This document shows, in pieces, positions 1 to 7,489 of a stretch of 64,000 nt of DNA. This DNA comes from DATATB01 sp036268995 (lineage in GTDB: Bacteria > Planctomycetota > Planctomycetia > Pirellulales > PNKZ01). Location of the stretch: assembly GCA_036268995.1 (NCBI GenBank), contig DATATB010000036.1:75254-139253 (forward strand), written 5' to 3'. Position 1 is the first letter of the stretch. Every line of letters starts with the position of its first letter. The translations under genes and the position numbers were made by a program. The notes beneath the pieces were generated by a model. It saw nothing but the letters and a program-made list of their open reading frames with translations, was not told where the DNA came from and did not search any database.

Positions 1-127
1 CCCCCACGGCCAGCACGCGATCGAGCGTCACCTGGCTGCCCGCGCCCGCCTTGCGGTAATCGATCTCGATTTCCTCGCCCTCTTGAACCTTCAATTGGCG
101 CGAGCCGTCTTGGATGATGGCATACAT
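1..127 (-). CDS. rplU: 50S ribosomal protein L21, N-terminal part (cut by window edge)
   Basis: Translation on the minus strand begins MYAIIQDGSRQLKVQEG and continues with EEIEIDYRKAGAG and a VTLDRVLAVG segment. This is the N-terminal beta-sheet region of ribosomal protein L21, a 23S rRNA-binding protein of the large subunit. Only about 42 codons are present; the gene continues beyond position 1. The ATG at 125-127 was chosen because the family starts with MYAI. In many bacteria rplU is followed by rpmA and lies beside the RNase E/G gene. Here RNase E/G lies about 1.3 kb upstream in the same orientation, so the usual neighbourhood is kept but three small genes have been inserted between them. 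Confidence 0.93.
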   Translation of the reverse strand, partial: MYAIIQDGSRQLKVQEGEEIEIDYRKAGAGSQVTLDRVLAVG

Positions 128-286
128 GGCGGTTTCTCAAATCTCCGAAAAAATCGATGGCAGCGCCGGCCAAAGCCAGGCCTGCGACCCACTGATCGCG
201 CAGCCAGCCTGGCAGGCCGGGAAGCCCCATAGTCTACCGGCGCGCCCGACGGCAGTCGAGGGGGGTTGCGACGGTGTGAAATCGTT

Positions 287-511
287 TCAAGAAGTACCCA
301 CGTGCTTCGACTCATTTGGCCGATTTCGTCGCCAAATCCGCTGTTCTGCGACACAGGCGACGCAAAGCGTTCCTTGTTGCTCGACCCAGGCGACGAGGTC
401 GGCTTCAGCGACCCCGATCATCCAACCCATCTCAGTTAGAGCACGGTTTGCCCGGTAGCGTTCAAGGGTGCCAGCCAACTTGTGGCAGTAACTGCATTGA
501 TACAGGGACAT
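287..511 (-). CDS. Small protein with two CxxC knuckles (putative zinc-binding), function unknown
   Basis: This 74-residue reading frame starts MSLYQCSYCHK and has a second cysteine pair in LCVACVAEQ, giving C6-x2-C9 and C50-x2-C53. The spacing fits a zinc ribbon or treble-clef-like knuckle. Between the pairs is a predicted helical, aromatic segment (MGWMIGVAEADLVAWV). The tail is basic and polar. No Shine-Dalgarno sequence is visible before the ATG, so it may depend on read-through from upstream genes on the minus strand. It lies about 70 bp after the stop of the retropepsin-like gene and 160 bp before rplU. I do not recognise the family. It could still be a spurious frame, but the paired CxxC motifs argue for a real gene. 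Confidence 0.5.
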   Translation of the reverse strand: MSLYQCSYCHKLAGTLERYRANRALTEMGWMIGVAEADLVAWVEQQGTLCVACVAEQRIWRRNRPNESKHVGTS

Positions 512-582
512 GATTTCAAACCAACCCGGGCGCGTACCAGAAAGCCCTGCTGAGAACGGGGCCAACGGGACTCCGACCGACG

Positions 583-1026
583 TCAAAACGACAAAGTAAC
601 CGTTGCGGTTGTTCCGCTGTACACCATGACGCCGCGCGTTAGCACGTCCCGGCCGATCAGCGCAATGTAGCCGTGCCCTGCCAACGGCGTCTCGATTACC
701 GGAATCGTCAGGGAAACCATGTGCGCCTGGGTATCGTCCATGAGGATTCCCAGCCCGATGTCGTATTGCCGGCAGTGTTCGGGCGTCGTGTCGCTCGATG
801 CCGTGAACATTTGGCAAATCCCAGTTGGAACCAGTCCAAGTGCTGCCGCGACGCTTGGATCAATGCACGTGCAGCTTGCCCCAGTATCAATCAATCCTCG
901 TCCGAAAACAGGGTTAGGGACCGTGAGGCCAGATTTCCGGAGGGCCTACTGCCGGCCCTGGCTGGTACTGATTCCGAGCTCAATGATCGCGCCATCGGCG
1001 GTGATTGGACGATTTACTATGGGCAT
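583..1026 (-). pseudogene. Retropepsin-like aspartic protease gene interrupted by an in-frame TAG
   Basis: Reading the minus strand from the ATG at 1024-1026 gives MPIVNRPITADGAIIELG, then 26 codons in all before an amber codon at 946-948. The same frame then resumes with ALRKSGLTVPNP and LIDTGASCTCID. The DTGAS motif is the catalytic Asp-Thr-Gly of pepsin/retropepsin-type proteases. The downstream ALIGRDVL segment matches the second conserved flap-side motif of single-lobed bacterial retropepsins. Without the stop the product would be 147 residues, a normal length for this family, and the sequence on both sides of the stop is needed for the fold. A TTG at 892-894 could start a shorter product, but it would lack the first strand. 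The start overlaps the end of the upstream 82-aa gene by 10 bp, implying translational coupling. The simplest reading is a point nonsense mutation (CAG to TAG); a sequencing error or suppression is possible. Confidence 0.72.
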
Positions 1027-1265
1027 ATCGGCGAGGTACGACTGATGAACTGGACCGGTTCGCGGCTGGCGATCTGCTTAACGAGAAACGGTTTGAGCCC
1101 AAATTTTTCGTATCCGGCCTGGAGCGCGTCGTCGTAAGTGTCCCAAACGCCGGCAACGTTTCCATTACCGATCAGCGCGAAACGCCCTTCGCCGTGTTTG
1201 AGCAACTCGGCCTTCTGCTGTTCGTAAATCGCAAGTTCGGCCGTCAACGGTTCTGTGGTACTCAC
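1017..1265 (-). CDS. Conserved-looking 82-aa protein paired with the retropepsin gene, function unknown
   Basis: From a GTG at 1263-1265 the product reads STTEPLTAELAIYEQQKAEL and continues with a FALIGNGNVAGVWDTYDDA segment and GLKPFLVKQIA. It is a small soluble alpha/beta protein with an N-terminal charged helix followed by strands. I recall small proteins of this style (a helix, then K..L...GKFALI...., then F.T...A...G...FG..PFLI) encoded directly before bacterial retropepsin-like proteases, but I cannot name the family. The reading frame is open further upstream to about 1475, but that extension is low-complexity and unlike a protein; the GTG start gives the family-like length. Its stop (1017-1019) lies inside the start region of the protease gene, so the two are probably co-translated. 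Confidence 0.6.
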   Translation of the reverse strand: MSTTEPLTAELAIYEQQKAELLKHGEGRFALIGNGNVAGVWDTYDDALQAGYEKFGLKPFLVKQIASREPVQFISRTSPICP

Positions 1266-1432
1266 TGCGCTATTCCCGTTTGTGGCTGATTGAATGGGAA
1301 CGGCACCTCCCCACCAATCGTGGCGAGCGTCTTCGGCAATGGCGATGAACGTTCGCCGTTGCCTGCGAACAGACCGATTCCATATGTATTTTACCGAGTT
1401 TTTGGGGCCGGGGCGGCAGTCTGGTGCGAATT

Positions 1433-3067
1433 TTAATCCTTGAACTTCACCTCGCGGCCGTTGGTGTCGTGGCACTCGATGAGCAGGTGCTCGGGGGTCA
1501 CGCTTTCGCTGCCGAGAATCTGGATCTGGATGTGGCCGTCGTCCTCGATCTTGGCCAGCTCGCGCCGCTTTTTGTTGTTCAAATAGGTCGCCACCTCGTC
1601 GGAAACGGTGATGGTCACCCGGGCCACGTCCTCACGTTGTGCGGCCAGGATCATTAGTCGCACGACTTCGATGGCCATGCTTTCGGCCGTCTTGACCACG
1701 CCGGTGCCGTCGCAGCCGGGGCAATCCTTGAAGACGCTACGTTTGAGGCTGGGGCGAATCCGTTGCCGCGTCATCTCGATCAGCCCAAAGGGGCTGGTGC
1801 GGAGGATCTTGGTGCGGGCCCGATCGCGGCGCACGGCTTCGCGCAAAGCGCGTTCGACGCCGCGGCGATGCCGCTCTTTGCGCATGTCGATGAAGTCGTT
1901 GACGATCACGCCACCCAGGTCGCGCAAGCGCAATTGCCGGGCGATTTCCTTGGCCGCCAGCAGGTTCATCTGATACGCGGTCTCTTCGGCCGAATCCTCG
2001 GTGCGGAAGTTGCCGCTGTTGACGTCGATGGCCACCAGCGCCTCGGTCTGATCGATGACGATGCCGCCGCCCTGGCGCAGCGGAACTTCGCGCTGATGGA
2101 TGCGGCTGATTTCCTGATCCAGCGCGTATTTGTGGAACAGCGGCTCCTTGCCCTCGTAAAGCTGCAAGCGGCTCACGTAGCGCGGCATCACGATCTGCAG
2201 AAATTCTTTGGCCCGTTCGTAGGCGACCGGCTCGTCGATATAAATCGAATCGACGTCGCCGGTGAAGATGTCGCGAATGGTCCGAATGATCATGTCGCTT
2301 TCTTCGTAGATGTCGATCGGCGCCGGATATTTTTTGATGCGCCGTACGATCACCTTCCACAGCCGCAGCAGATAGGCCAGGTCGCGCGACAGCTCCTTCT
2401 TGGTGCGGTCGATGCCGGCCGTGCGAATGATGAAGCCCAGCCCCTTGGGCGGATTCAGCTCCAGCATGATGTCGCGCAGCTTGCGGCGCAGATCGTCGTC
2501 TTCGATCTTGCGCGACACGCCGACGCGGCCCAGCGCCGGCATTAGCACCAGGTAGCGGCCGGGAATGCTGATATAGGTCGAGAGCGTGGGCCCCTTGGTA
2601 CCGATGCCCTCTTTGATGACCTGCACCAGCACCTCGTCGCCGCGGCGCAGGATGTCCTGGATGGGCGGCTTGACGCGCGGGCGCGCGCCGGGCCGCAGGC
2701 GGCGTTTGGGACGCGGCGCTTCGCCGTCGCCGTCTTCGTCCTCGTCATCTTCGTTGTCGTTGTCGTTGTCGCGACCGCGACGCGAGCCTGACGGCTCGAT
2801 CGGCTTGTTGGGATCGTAGCCGCCTTGGCGGAAGTATTGCGGCTCGATGTCGCTGATGTGCAAAAAGCCGTTGCGCCCTACGCCGAAATCGACGAAGGCG
2901 GCCTGGATGCTGGGCTCCAGGTTGACGACGCGCCCCTTATAAATATTGCCGACGTAATTGTCCTGGCTGGTGCGCTCGATGTAGAGCTCTTCCAGCACGG
3001 CGTCTTCCACGATCGCAATCCGGCATTCCTCGGGCTGCGACACGTTGATCAACATCTCTTGCTTCAT
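1433..3067 (-). CDS. rng: Ribonuclease E/G family endoribonuclease
   Basis: The 544-residue product has the complete RNase E/G catalytic core. An N-terminal S1-like RNA-binding region begins around residue 35 (NYVGNIYKGRVVNLEPSIQA). The DNase I-like catalytic domain carries the metal-binding aspartates in AIDVNSG (D348) and NDFIDM (D391). A Zn-link CPGC occurs near residues 449-452, which in the family bridges dimers. The enzyme cleaves single-stranded AU-rich RNA in mRNA decay and rRNA maturation. The C-terminal scaffold tail of E. coli RNase E is absent, so it is closer in size to RNase G. Unusually, residues ~96-118 form an acidic Asp/Glu-rich stretch followed by a basic Arg/Pro-rich patch, inserted inside the S1 domain. 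It lies 78 bp after the DUF2344 gene in the same orientation. Confidence 0.93.
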   Translation of the reverse strand: MKQEMLINVSQPEECRIAIVEDAVLEELYIERTSQDNYVGNIYKGRVVNLEPSIQAAFVDFGVGRNGFLHISDIEPQYFRQGGYDPNKPIEPSGSRRGRDNDNDNEDDEDEDGDGEAPRPKRRLRPGARPRVKPPIQDILRRGDEVLVQVIKEGIGTKGPTLSTYISIPGRYLVLMPALGRVGVSRKIEDDDLRRKLRDIMLELNPPKGLGFIIRTAGIDRTKKELSRDLAYLLRLWKVIVRRIKKYPAPIDIYEESDMIIRTIRDIFTGDVDSIYIDEPVAYERAKEFLQIVMPRYVSRLQLYEGKEPLFHKYALDQEISRIHQREVPLRQGGGIVIDQTEALVAIDVNSGNFRTEDSAEETAYQMNLLAAKEIARQLRLRDLGGVIVNDFIDMRKERHRRGVERALREAVRRDRARTKILRTSPFGLIEMTRQRIRPSLKRSVFKDCPGCDGTGVVKTAESMAIEVVRLMILAAQREDVARVTITVSDEVATYLNNKKRRELAKIEDDGHIQIQILGSESVTPEHLLIECHDTNGREVKFKD

Positions 3068-3145
3068 GGTCTCGCTTTCTTGTCCGGCAAGGTGCGAGGG
3101 TACGCACCGATGGGCGGCGAGCGAGGCGTGAAAAATCGACAGGCT

Positions 3146-3775
3146 TCATGATTGCAACTCCACCGCAGTGCGCGTCAGATAGCAACCTTGCTGTTCGAGA
3201 TCTTCCAATTGGAGCACGGCCAGCACGTCGCGCGGCCGGATGCTCGCTTGCCTCGTCACTCGAATTCGCATTCGCAATTGCCCTTGAGCCAGTTCGAGAT
3301 GCTCGATGTCGGGCCGCACGTCGACCGCCTGGCGGCCTGCGTCCCGCTCGAGCGGGCAACTGTCGGCGGCCAGCAGCGCGGCAATCCGCGTCTGCAAGAC
3401 GGCCCAGCGCTCGCCGGGCACGGGCAACTCAAAACTCATGCTGGCCAACTGGGCCGGCCGAGCGCCCTCGGGCAATAGCTCGACCGACTGGATGGGCATT
3501 TCCGCGGGGGCGACCTGGGCCAGCCGCTCGTGCAGCTCGCCGGCCGTCGACTCGCCAAGCAAGTCCACCTCCAGCACCTCGTCGGTGCCGGCAATCCCCA
3601 CGCTCAGGGCCGAGGGAAAATTGATCTTGGGCCGCGGATGAAAACCTTCTGACATCCGCGTCTCCAGCCCCGAACGGCGCAAGAGCCGCTCCCAGGCGCG
3701 CAGCAGGTCACGGTGACCCAGCAGGCGTAGATCGCCCTCTTTGCGAAATCGAATTCGTACGCGTTGTCGAACCAT
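3146..3775 (-). CDS. TIGR03936/DUF2344 family protein (radical-SAM-linked)
   Basis: The 209-residue product starts MVRQRVRIRFRKEGDLRLLG and contains HRDLLRAWERLLRRSGL and FHPRPKINFPSALSVGI. These are hallmarks of the DUF2344/TIGR03936 family. In other genomes this domain follows, or is fused to, a radical SAM protein (TIGR03960) next to RNase E/G and rplU; its exact role is unknown but the context suggests RNA or ribosome modification. No radical SAM gene is present in this window, so the partner must be elsewhere. The ATG at 3773-3775 is chosen because upstream sequence in frame is made from an intergenic repeat (MMNREDARPPSIHHSAFILHH), not conserved protein. Confidence 0.82.
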   Translation of the reverse strand: MVRQRVRIRFRKEGDLRLLGHRDLLRAWERLLRRSGLETRMSEGFHPRPKINFPSALSVGIAGTDEVLEVDLLGESTAGELHERLAQVAPAEMPIQSVELLPEGARPAQLASMSFELPVPGERWAVLQTRIAALLAADSCPLERDAGRQAVDVRPDIEHLELAQGQLRMRIRVTRQASIRPRDVLAVLQLEDLEQQGCYLTRTAVELQS

Positions 3776-3835
3776 CGGTTCGCGTTTCCCGGCAGCCGAA
3801 AGGCCGGGAAACCCTCCTAAAAAGTGATGAAGGAT

Positions 3836-3909
3836 GAATGCGGAATGATGAATGGAAGGCGGTCTCGCGTCTTCCCGATTCATCATTCATCATTCATCGT
3901 TCCGCATTC
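3836..3909. repeat. Intergenic imperfect inverted repeat rich in GATGAATG units
   Basis: Arms at 3836-3854 and 3891-3909 are reverse complements over 19 bp with one mismatch, and ATGATGAATG-like units extend the similarity on the inner side. It could fold into a long hairpin between the enzyme I gene and the DUF2344 gene, which are otherwise one transcription unit. The pattern looks like a dispersed palindromic element rather than a rho-independent terminator, since no T-run follows. Confidence 0.65.
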
Positions 3910-3910
3910 C

Positions 3911-5653
3911 TCAGCCGCCCTCGTCGGGCAGCAATTTCTTCAGCTCCTCCTTCAAATAGCGTTTGACGTCGCGCGCGTGCTCCAGCGTCATGACCTTGGC
4001 GGCCACGCTCTGGGCGTGCGCGACCGTCACGCTGCGACAGACCTTCTTGATCTCGGGAATGGCGCTGGGCGGCACGCTCAAGTTCCGCAAGCCCAGCCCC
4101 AGCAGTAGCATCGTGTAAATCGGATTGCCGCTCATTTGGCCGCACAGGCCGATCGGCACGTCGGCCCGAATGGCGGCGCGGGTGGCCATTTCGATCAGCT
4201 TCAGCACCGCGGGGTCGCTGGCCGAATACAGCGAGGCGACGTCCTTGTTGCTGCGATCGACGGCCAGGGTGTACTGAATCAGGTCGTTGGTGCCGATGCT
4301 CAGGAAATCGACTTCTTGCACGAAGTGATCGATCATGATCACGGCCGCCGGCACCTCGACCATCATGCCTATCGGCACATCGCGGTTGAATGCGATCCCG
4401 TGCTCCTCCAGGTCTTCCATCACGTCGCCGACGATCATCTTGGCCTGGCGAAACTCGTGCACGGTCGTGATCAGCGGAAACATGATCCGCACGTCGCCCA
4501 GGGCGCTGGCGCGCAGAATGGCCCGCAGTTGCACGCGGAACATAGGCACGTTGCGCAGCGACAGCCGAATGCTGCGCAGGCCCAGGAACGGGTTGCGCTC
4601 GTCGTCGGGGGTGAGGCCGATGGCCACCTTGTCGGCGCCGATATCCAGCGTGCGGATCGTCACGGGGCGCGGCGCCATCTTCTGCACCACGGCCGAATAG
4701 GCCTCGAAATGATCTTCTTCGCTGGGAATGCTATCCGACCCCAGGTACAGAAACTCGGTGCGGTACAGGCCGATGCCGTCGCTGCCGAACTCGAGGCATT
4801 GCGGCGCCTCGTACGGAAACTCGATATTGCCCAACAGCTGAATCCGCTCGCCGTCGGCGGTTTCGGCGGGCAAATCGCGCAGCGACTTGAGCGAGGCGGC
4901 GCGCGAGCGGCCGGCCTCGGCCGCCTCGCGATAACGGCCCAGGGTGTCCGCGTCGGGATGGACGATGACCAGTCCCTGGTTGCCGTCGATAATCACGACC
5001 TCGCCGCCCGACACGTCGGCCAGAAACGGCCCCGTGCCCACGACGGCCGGAATCGCCAGGCCTTCGGCCACGATCGCCGTGTGGCTGCCAGGACCGCCAA
5101 CTTCGGTGACGAAGCCTTTGACGAACTGGCGATCGAGATTGGCCGTTTCGCTGGGAGTGAGATTATGAGCGAGGATCAGCACCGGGCTGGTTAGCTGCGA
5201 TATTTCCTCGCGGCGGCGCCCGAGCAGCGTGCGCAGCAGCCGCTTTTCGATGTCGAAAATATCGTTGGCGCGCTCGGCCAGGTTCGTGTTTTCCAAGGCC
5301 TGGAAGACCTTGGCATAGCGTCGCAGCGCCCGGCTGACGGCGTACTCGGGCGAATAATGCCGCTCGCGGATCAGTTGCTCCAGTTCGTGCCGCAGGCGGG
5401 CATCGCGGAGCATCTGCAAGTGGGCGTCGAAGATCGCGCCGTATTCCTTGCCCAGCTCAAGGGTGATGGCGTCGCGATTGCGCTCGATCTGCCCGGCGGC
5501 CGTATTGATGGCGCGGCCCAGCCGCTCCAGCTCGGCGTCCACGGCATCGCGCGTGAGGAACCGGCGAGGGATGCGAAACCCCTCGTTGTCCATCACGAAT
5601 GCTTCGCCGATAGCCACTCCGGGCGATACGGCGATGCCCTGCAATCTGAGCAT
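3911..5653 (-). CDS. ptsI: Phosphoenolpyruvate-protein phosphotransferase (PTS enzyme I)
   Basis: The 580-residue protein starts MLRLQGIAVSPGVAIGEAFV, typical of enzyme I. The N-terminal HPr-binding and phosphohistidine domain contains GGPGSHTAIVAEG with the phospho-accepting His191. The C-terminal PEP-binding TIM barrel contains YRTEFLYLG, MVEVPAAVI, SIGTNDLIQY and GLCGQMSGNP with catalytic Cys504. It moves phosphate from PEP to HPr, here encoded 55 bp upstream. There is no GAF domain, so it is not the PtsP type. Length matches canonical enzyme I (~570-580). No sugar-specific EIIB or EIIC gene is visible, so together with HPr and the EIIA protein it probably forms a regulatory phosphorelay. 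Confidence 0.96.
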   Translation of the reverse strand: MLRLQGIAVSPGVAIGEAFVMDNEGFRIPRRFLTRDAVDAELERLGRAINTAAGQIERNRDAITLELGKEYGAIFDAHLQMLRDARLRHELEQLIRERHYSPEYAVSRALRRYAKVFQALENTNLAERANDIFDIEKRLLRTLLGRRREEISQLTSPVLILAHNLTPSETANLDRQFVKGFVTEVGGPGSHTAIVAEGLAIPAVVGTGPFLADVSGGEVVIIDGNQGLVIVHPDADTLGRYREAAEAGRSRAASLKSLRDLPAETADGERIQLLGNIEFPYEAPQCLEFGSDGIGLYRTEFLYLGSDSIPSEEDHFEAYSAVVQKMAPRPVTIRTLDIGADKVAIGLTPDDERNPFLGLRSIRLSLRNVPMFRVQLRAILRASALGDVRIMFPLITTVHEFRQAKMIVGDVMEDLEEHGIAFNRDVPIGMMVEVPAAVIMIDHFVQEVDFLSIGTNDLIQYTLAVDRSNKDVASLYSASDPAVLKLIEMATRAAIRADVPIGLCGQMSGNPIYTMLLLGLGLRNLSVPPSAIPEIKKVCRSVTVAHAQSVAAKVMTLEHARDVKRYLKEELKKLLPDEGG

Positions 5654-5708
5654 GAAAATCCTTTAGCGCCTGCGCCGGGCATTTGGTGCCGGCGCGCGCT
5701 CTGTTGAT

Positions 5709-6002
5709 TCAATGCTGCGTGGGTTCGTCCTCGGCAAAGTTCTGAGCCACCAACTCCGCCAGGGCCGCCAGCGCCGCCTCGGCGTCCGGCCCGTCGGCTT
5801 CCAAGCACAACTCCGTGCCTTCGGTGGCCGCTAGCGTGAGCAGGCCCAGAATGCTTTTGCCGTCAACCCTTTCGCTACCTTTAATGATTACGATATTCGA
5901 AGCGAACCGATTCGCCAGCTTGACGAACATGTCGGCCGGGCGCGCATGCATGCCTTGCGGGTTGGTGATGGTCACCGTCCGAACGCATTTGGATCCGCTC
6001 AT
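5709..6002 (-). CDS. ptsH: HPr family phosphocarrier protein
   Basis: The 97-residue protein has TITNPQGMHARPADMFVKLA with the phosphorylatable His19. It also has DGKSILGLLTLAA with Ser50 at the position of the regulatory Ser46 of Firmicute HPr, though no HPr kinase gene is seen here. The tail (AEDEPTQH) is a few residues longer than usual. HPr relays phosphate from enzyme I (encoded just downstream) to EIIA proteins (encoded just upstream). The ATG at 6000-6002 is preceded by AAGG at a short distance. Confidence 0.95.
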   Translation of the reverse strand: MSGSKCVRTVTITNPQGMHARPADMFVKLANRFASNIVIIKGSERVDGKSILGLLTLAATEGTELCLEADGPDAEAALAALAELVAQNFAEDEPTQH

Positions 6003-6132
6003 GGCACCTTGAACCTTCGCCGCAGTCCGCAGACTCCGCCCCCGTTTGGATGAACCCGTCGGCCGAAGCCGCGAGTGGGGCGGCTCCCCGATCGGCGCGG
6101 CTGGACATGACCGCTGGCTCTTGCAACCTCAC

Positions 6133-6200
6133 GTGCCAAATTGCCTATTGCGCCAAATTGCCTGTTGCGCCAAATTGTCTTACGCGCCAAACTGATTGGT
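6133..6200. repeat. 17-bp tandem repeat, four degenerate copies, overlapping the end of the EIIA gene
   Basis: Units at 6133-6149, 6150-6166, 6167-6183 and 6184-6200 share the core GCCAAATTG (ACTG in the fourth unit). The first two differ at two positions; the last two diverge at the ends. The array runs from the spacer into the last codons of the EIIA gene (stop at 6180-6182), where it encodes the final NQFGA residues, so repeat growth may have shaped the C-terminus. Confidence 0.75.
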
Positions 6201-6656
6201 GTCGGCTTCGTCCAGCAGCGTCAGGATCTCTTCCGGTTTCCTGGCTTGTTTCAAGAACTTCACGAATCCATCGTCGCGCAGTTGGCGCGACACGTTTTCC
6301 AAAGCCCGCAAGTGCTCGCCCGGGCGGTCGGGGGGCGAAATCAGCATGAAAAACAGGTGTACCTTTTCGCCGTCGAGGCTGTTGAAGTCGACTCCCTCGG
6401 CGCTGACCGCCACGCCACCGACCAGACGTTCGACGCTGGGATGCTTGGTATGCGGCACCGCAATGCCGCGTCCGATGCCCGTGCTGCCCAAATCCTCTCG
6501 TTTGAGGATGGCCTTGACGATGCTTTCGTATTCCTGGCTTTTGACCTTGCCGACATCCAACAGCGAGTGAACCATCTCGCGGATGACGCCTTCTTTTGTG
6601 TCGGCCGCCAGGTTGGCATTGACCGCCTGGCGGCAGACAAAGTCGGCAAACTTCAT
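6180..6656 (-). CDS. ptsN: PTS EIIA domain protein (nitrogen/fructose type)
   Basis: The 158-residue protein is a single PTS EIIA-2 domain. It contains LGSTGIGRGIAVPHTKH with active-site His69, then VGGVAVS and GEKVHLFFMLISPPDRPGEH, the typical core. Such stand-alone EIIANtr proteins have regulatory roles (potassium transport, stress, nitrogen-carbon balance) rather than sugar uptake. The start was set at 6654-6656 because AAAGGAG lies seven bases upstream; an in-frame ATG eight codons earlier has no such site. It lies about 110 bp downstream of hpf and upstream of HPr and enzyme I. The association of hpf with ptsN resembles the rpoN-hpf-ptsN arrangement of proteobacteria, but no rpoN is seen here. 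Confidence 0.92.
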   Translation of the reverse strand: MKFADFVCRQAVNANLAADTKEGVIREMVHSLLDVGKVKSQEYESIVKAILKREDLGSTGIGRGIAVPHTKHPSVERLVGGVAVSAEGVDFNSLDGEKVHLFFMLISPPDRPGEHLRALENVSRQLRDDGFVKFLKQARKPEEILTLLDEADTNQFGA

Positions 6657-6768
6657 GCAGGCACTCCTTTCGCTGTCCAATCGCGCGCAAGCCCACCGTC
6701 ACCAAACCGCATGGCCGCCGGACCCGCTCCGGCACCAGCGCCGGATCCCGACTCCGGGCCGCCGTCGG

Positions 6769-7113
6769 TCATTCCGGGGTGCCGTCCTCGGGAACCGGCT
6801 GCTGCCGCAATCCCGGGCCGCGGTGTTCTTGCACCTTCTGCTTGTAACGCCTCAATTGCTGCTCAATCTTATGAATCGCACCATCGAGCGACGCCATCAA
6901 TTCGCCACCCTGCTCGGTGGCCACAAAGTCGTGCTTGTGCTCGGCCGACACCCGCAAATCAATTTCCGGATTCTCGGGGTGCCCCAGGTCGACCGTGACT
7001 TCGATGGAAGTCAATCGCTCGAACAAGCGCGACATCTTCTCCCGCTTGGTTGTAATCTTCTCTTGCGTGGCTTCACTCAAACGACCGTGTCGGGCTGCAA
7101 TGTTGATCACCAC
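6769..7113 (-). CDS. hpf: Ribosome hibernation promoting factor / RaiA family
   Basis: From a GTG at 7111-7113 the product is about 114 residues and reads VVINIAARHGRLSEATQEKI, followed by LFERLTSIEVTVDLG and KHDFVATEQGGELMASLDGAIHKIEQQLRRYKQK. This is the S30AE fold that binds the 30S decoding centre and silences ribosomes in stationary phase. The long C-terminal dimerisation domain is absent, so it is a short HPF. GAGGAG lies eight bases before the GTG pair (7108-7113), and either GTG may be used. A promoter-like sequence lies about 75-100 bp upstream. It is the first gene of the hpf-ptsN-HPr-enzyme I block. Confidence 0.88.
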   Translation of the reverse strand: MVINIAARHGRLSEATQEKITTKREKMSRLFERLTSIEVTVDLGHPENPEIDLRVSAEHKHDFVATEQGGELMASLDGAIHKIEQQLRRYKQKVQEHRGPGLRQQPVPEDGTPE

Positions 7114-7186
7114 CGAAATGGCTCCTCGGGCACAGGGCACCCCTCTAACGAGTTTGGTACCACAGGACATACCTGGAAAACGGCCC

Positions 7187-7215
7187 ATCTTACCGTCGGC
7201 GACAATTTGCAACAA
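7187..7215 (-). promoter_or_regulatory. Candidate sigma70-type promoter for the hpf-pts block
   Basis: On the minus strand TTGTTG (7210-7215) and TAAGAT (7187-7192) are separated by 17 bp. They lie upstream of hpf with no competing gene in between. Matches to consensus are moderate, so this is a prediction by spacing and position. Confidence 0.4.
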
Positions 7216-7489
7216 ATGCAAACGTCAACGGATCTTCGGGCGATTCCTGCGGGAGGGCGGGTGACATCCACCCGTTCCCCCAGCGCCAGTCTACCTTCTC
7301 TGGAAGGCTTGGCTAGGGCCGCTTTCGCCCGCTGCATGCCGGTCGAGCCTCCGGATTGCAGTCCGATCGCAGCCCGTGGGCCGTTTCTGCCGGCGGCCTT
7401 TTTTTCGCGGTAGGTGGATCCCCTGGCAAGCGGTTCCCTGGCAGAGACCGGGAACCCTGCTTTCGGCAGAGGCCGGGAACTCTGCCCGA
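7216..7489. other. Non-coding spacer between hpf and the FecR-like gene
   Basis: No credible coding frame was seen. The spacer holds a GC stem followed by a T-run on the plus strand (7379-7405) and two direct 21-bp repeats at 7440-7460 and 7465-7485. The repeats differ at two positions and each is partly palindromic (GCAGAG...CTCTGC in the second). Nothing else is recognised. Confidence 0.5.
7379..7405 (+). terminator. Orphan plus-strand terminator-like hairpin
   Basis: GGCCG at 7379-7383 pairs with CGGCC at 7394-7398 across a 10-base loop, and seven T residues follow (7399-7405). The shape fits an intrinsic terminator on the plus strand, but both flanking genes are on the minus strand. It might end a small RNA or simply be fortuitous. 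Confidence 0.35.

Noticed and set aside
3911..5653. Idea that enzyme I is a PtsP (nitrogen-type) with a GAF domain
   Set aside because: The protein is 580 residues and starts directly with the enzyme I N-terminal domain; no GAF domain is present.
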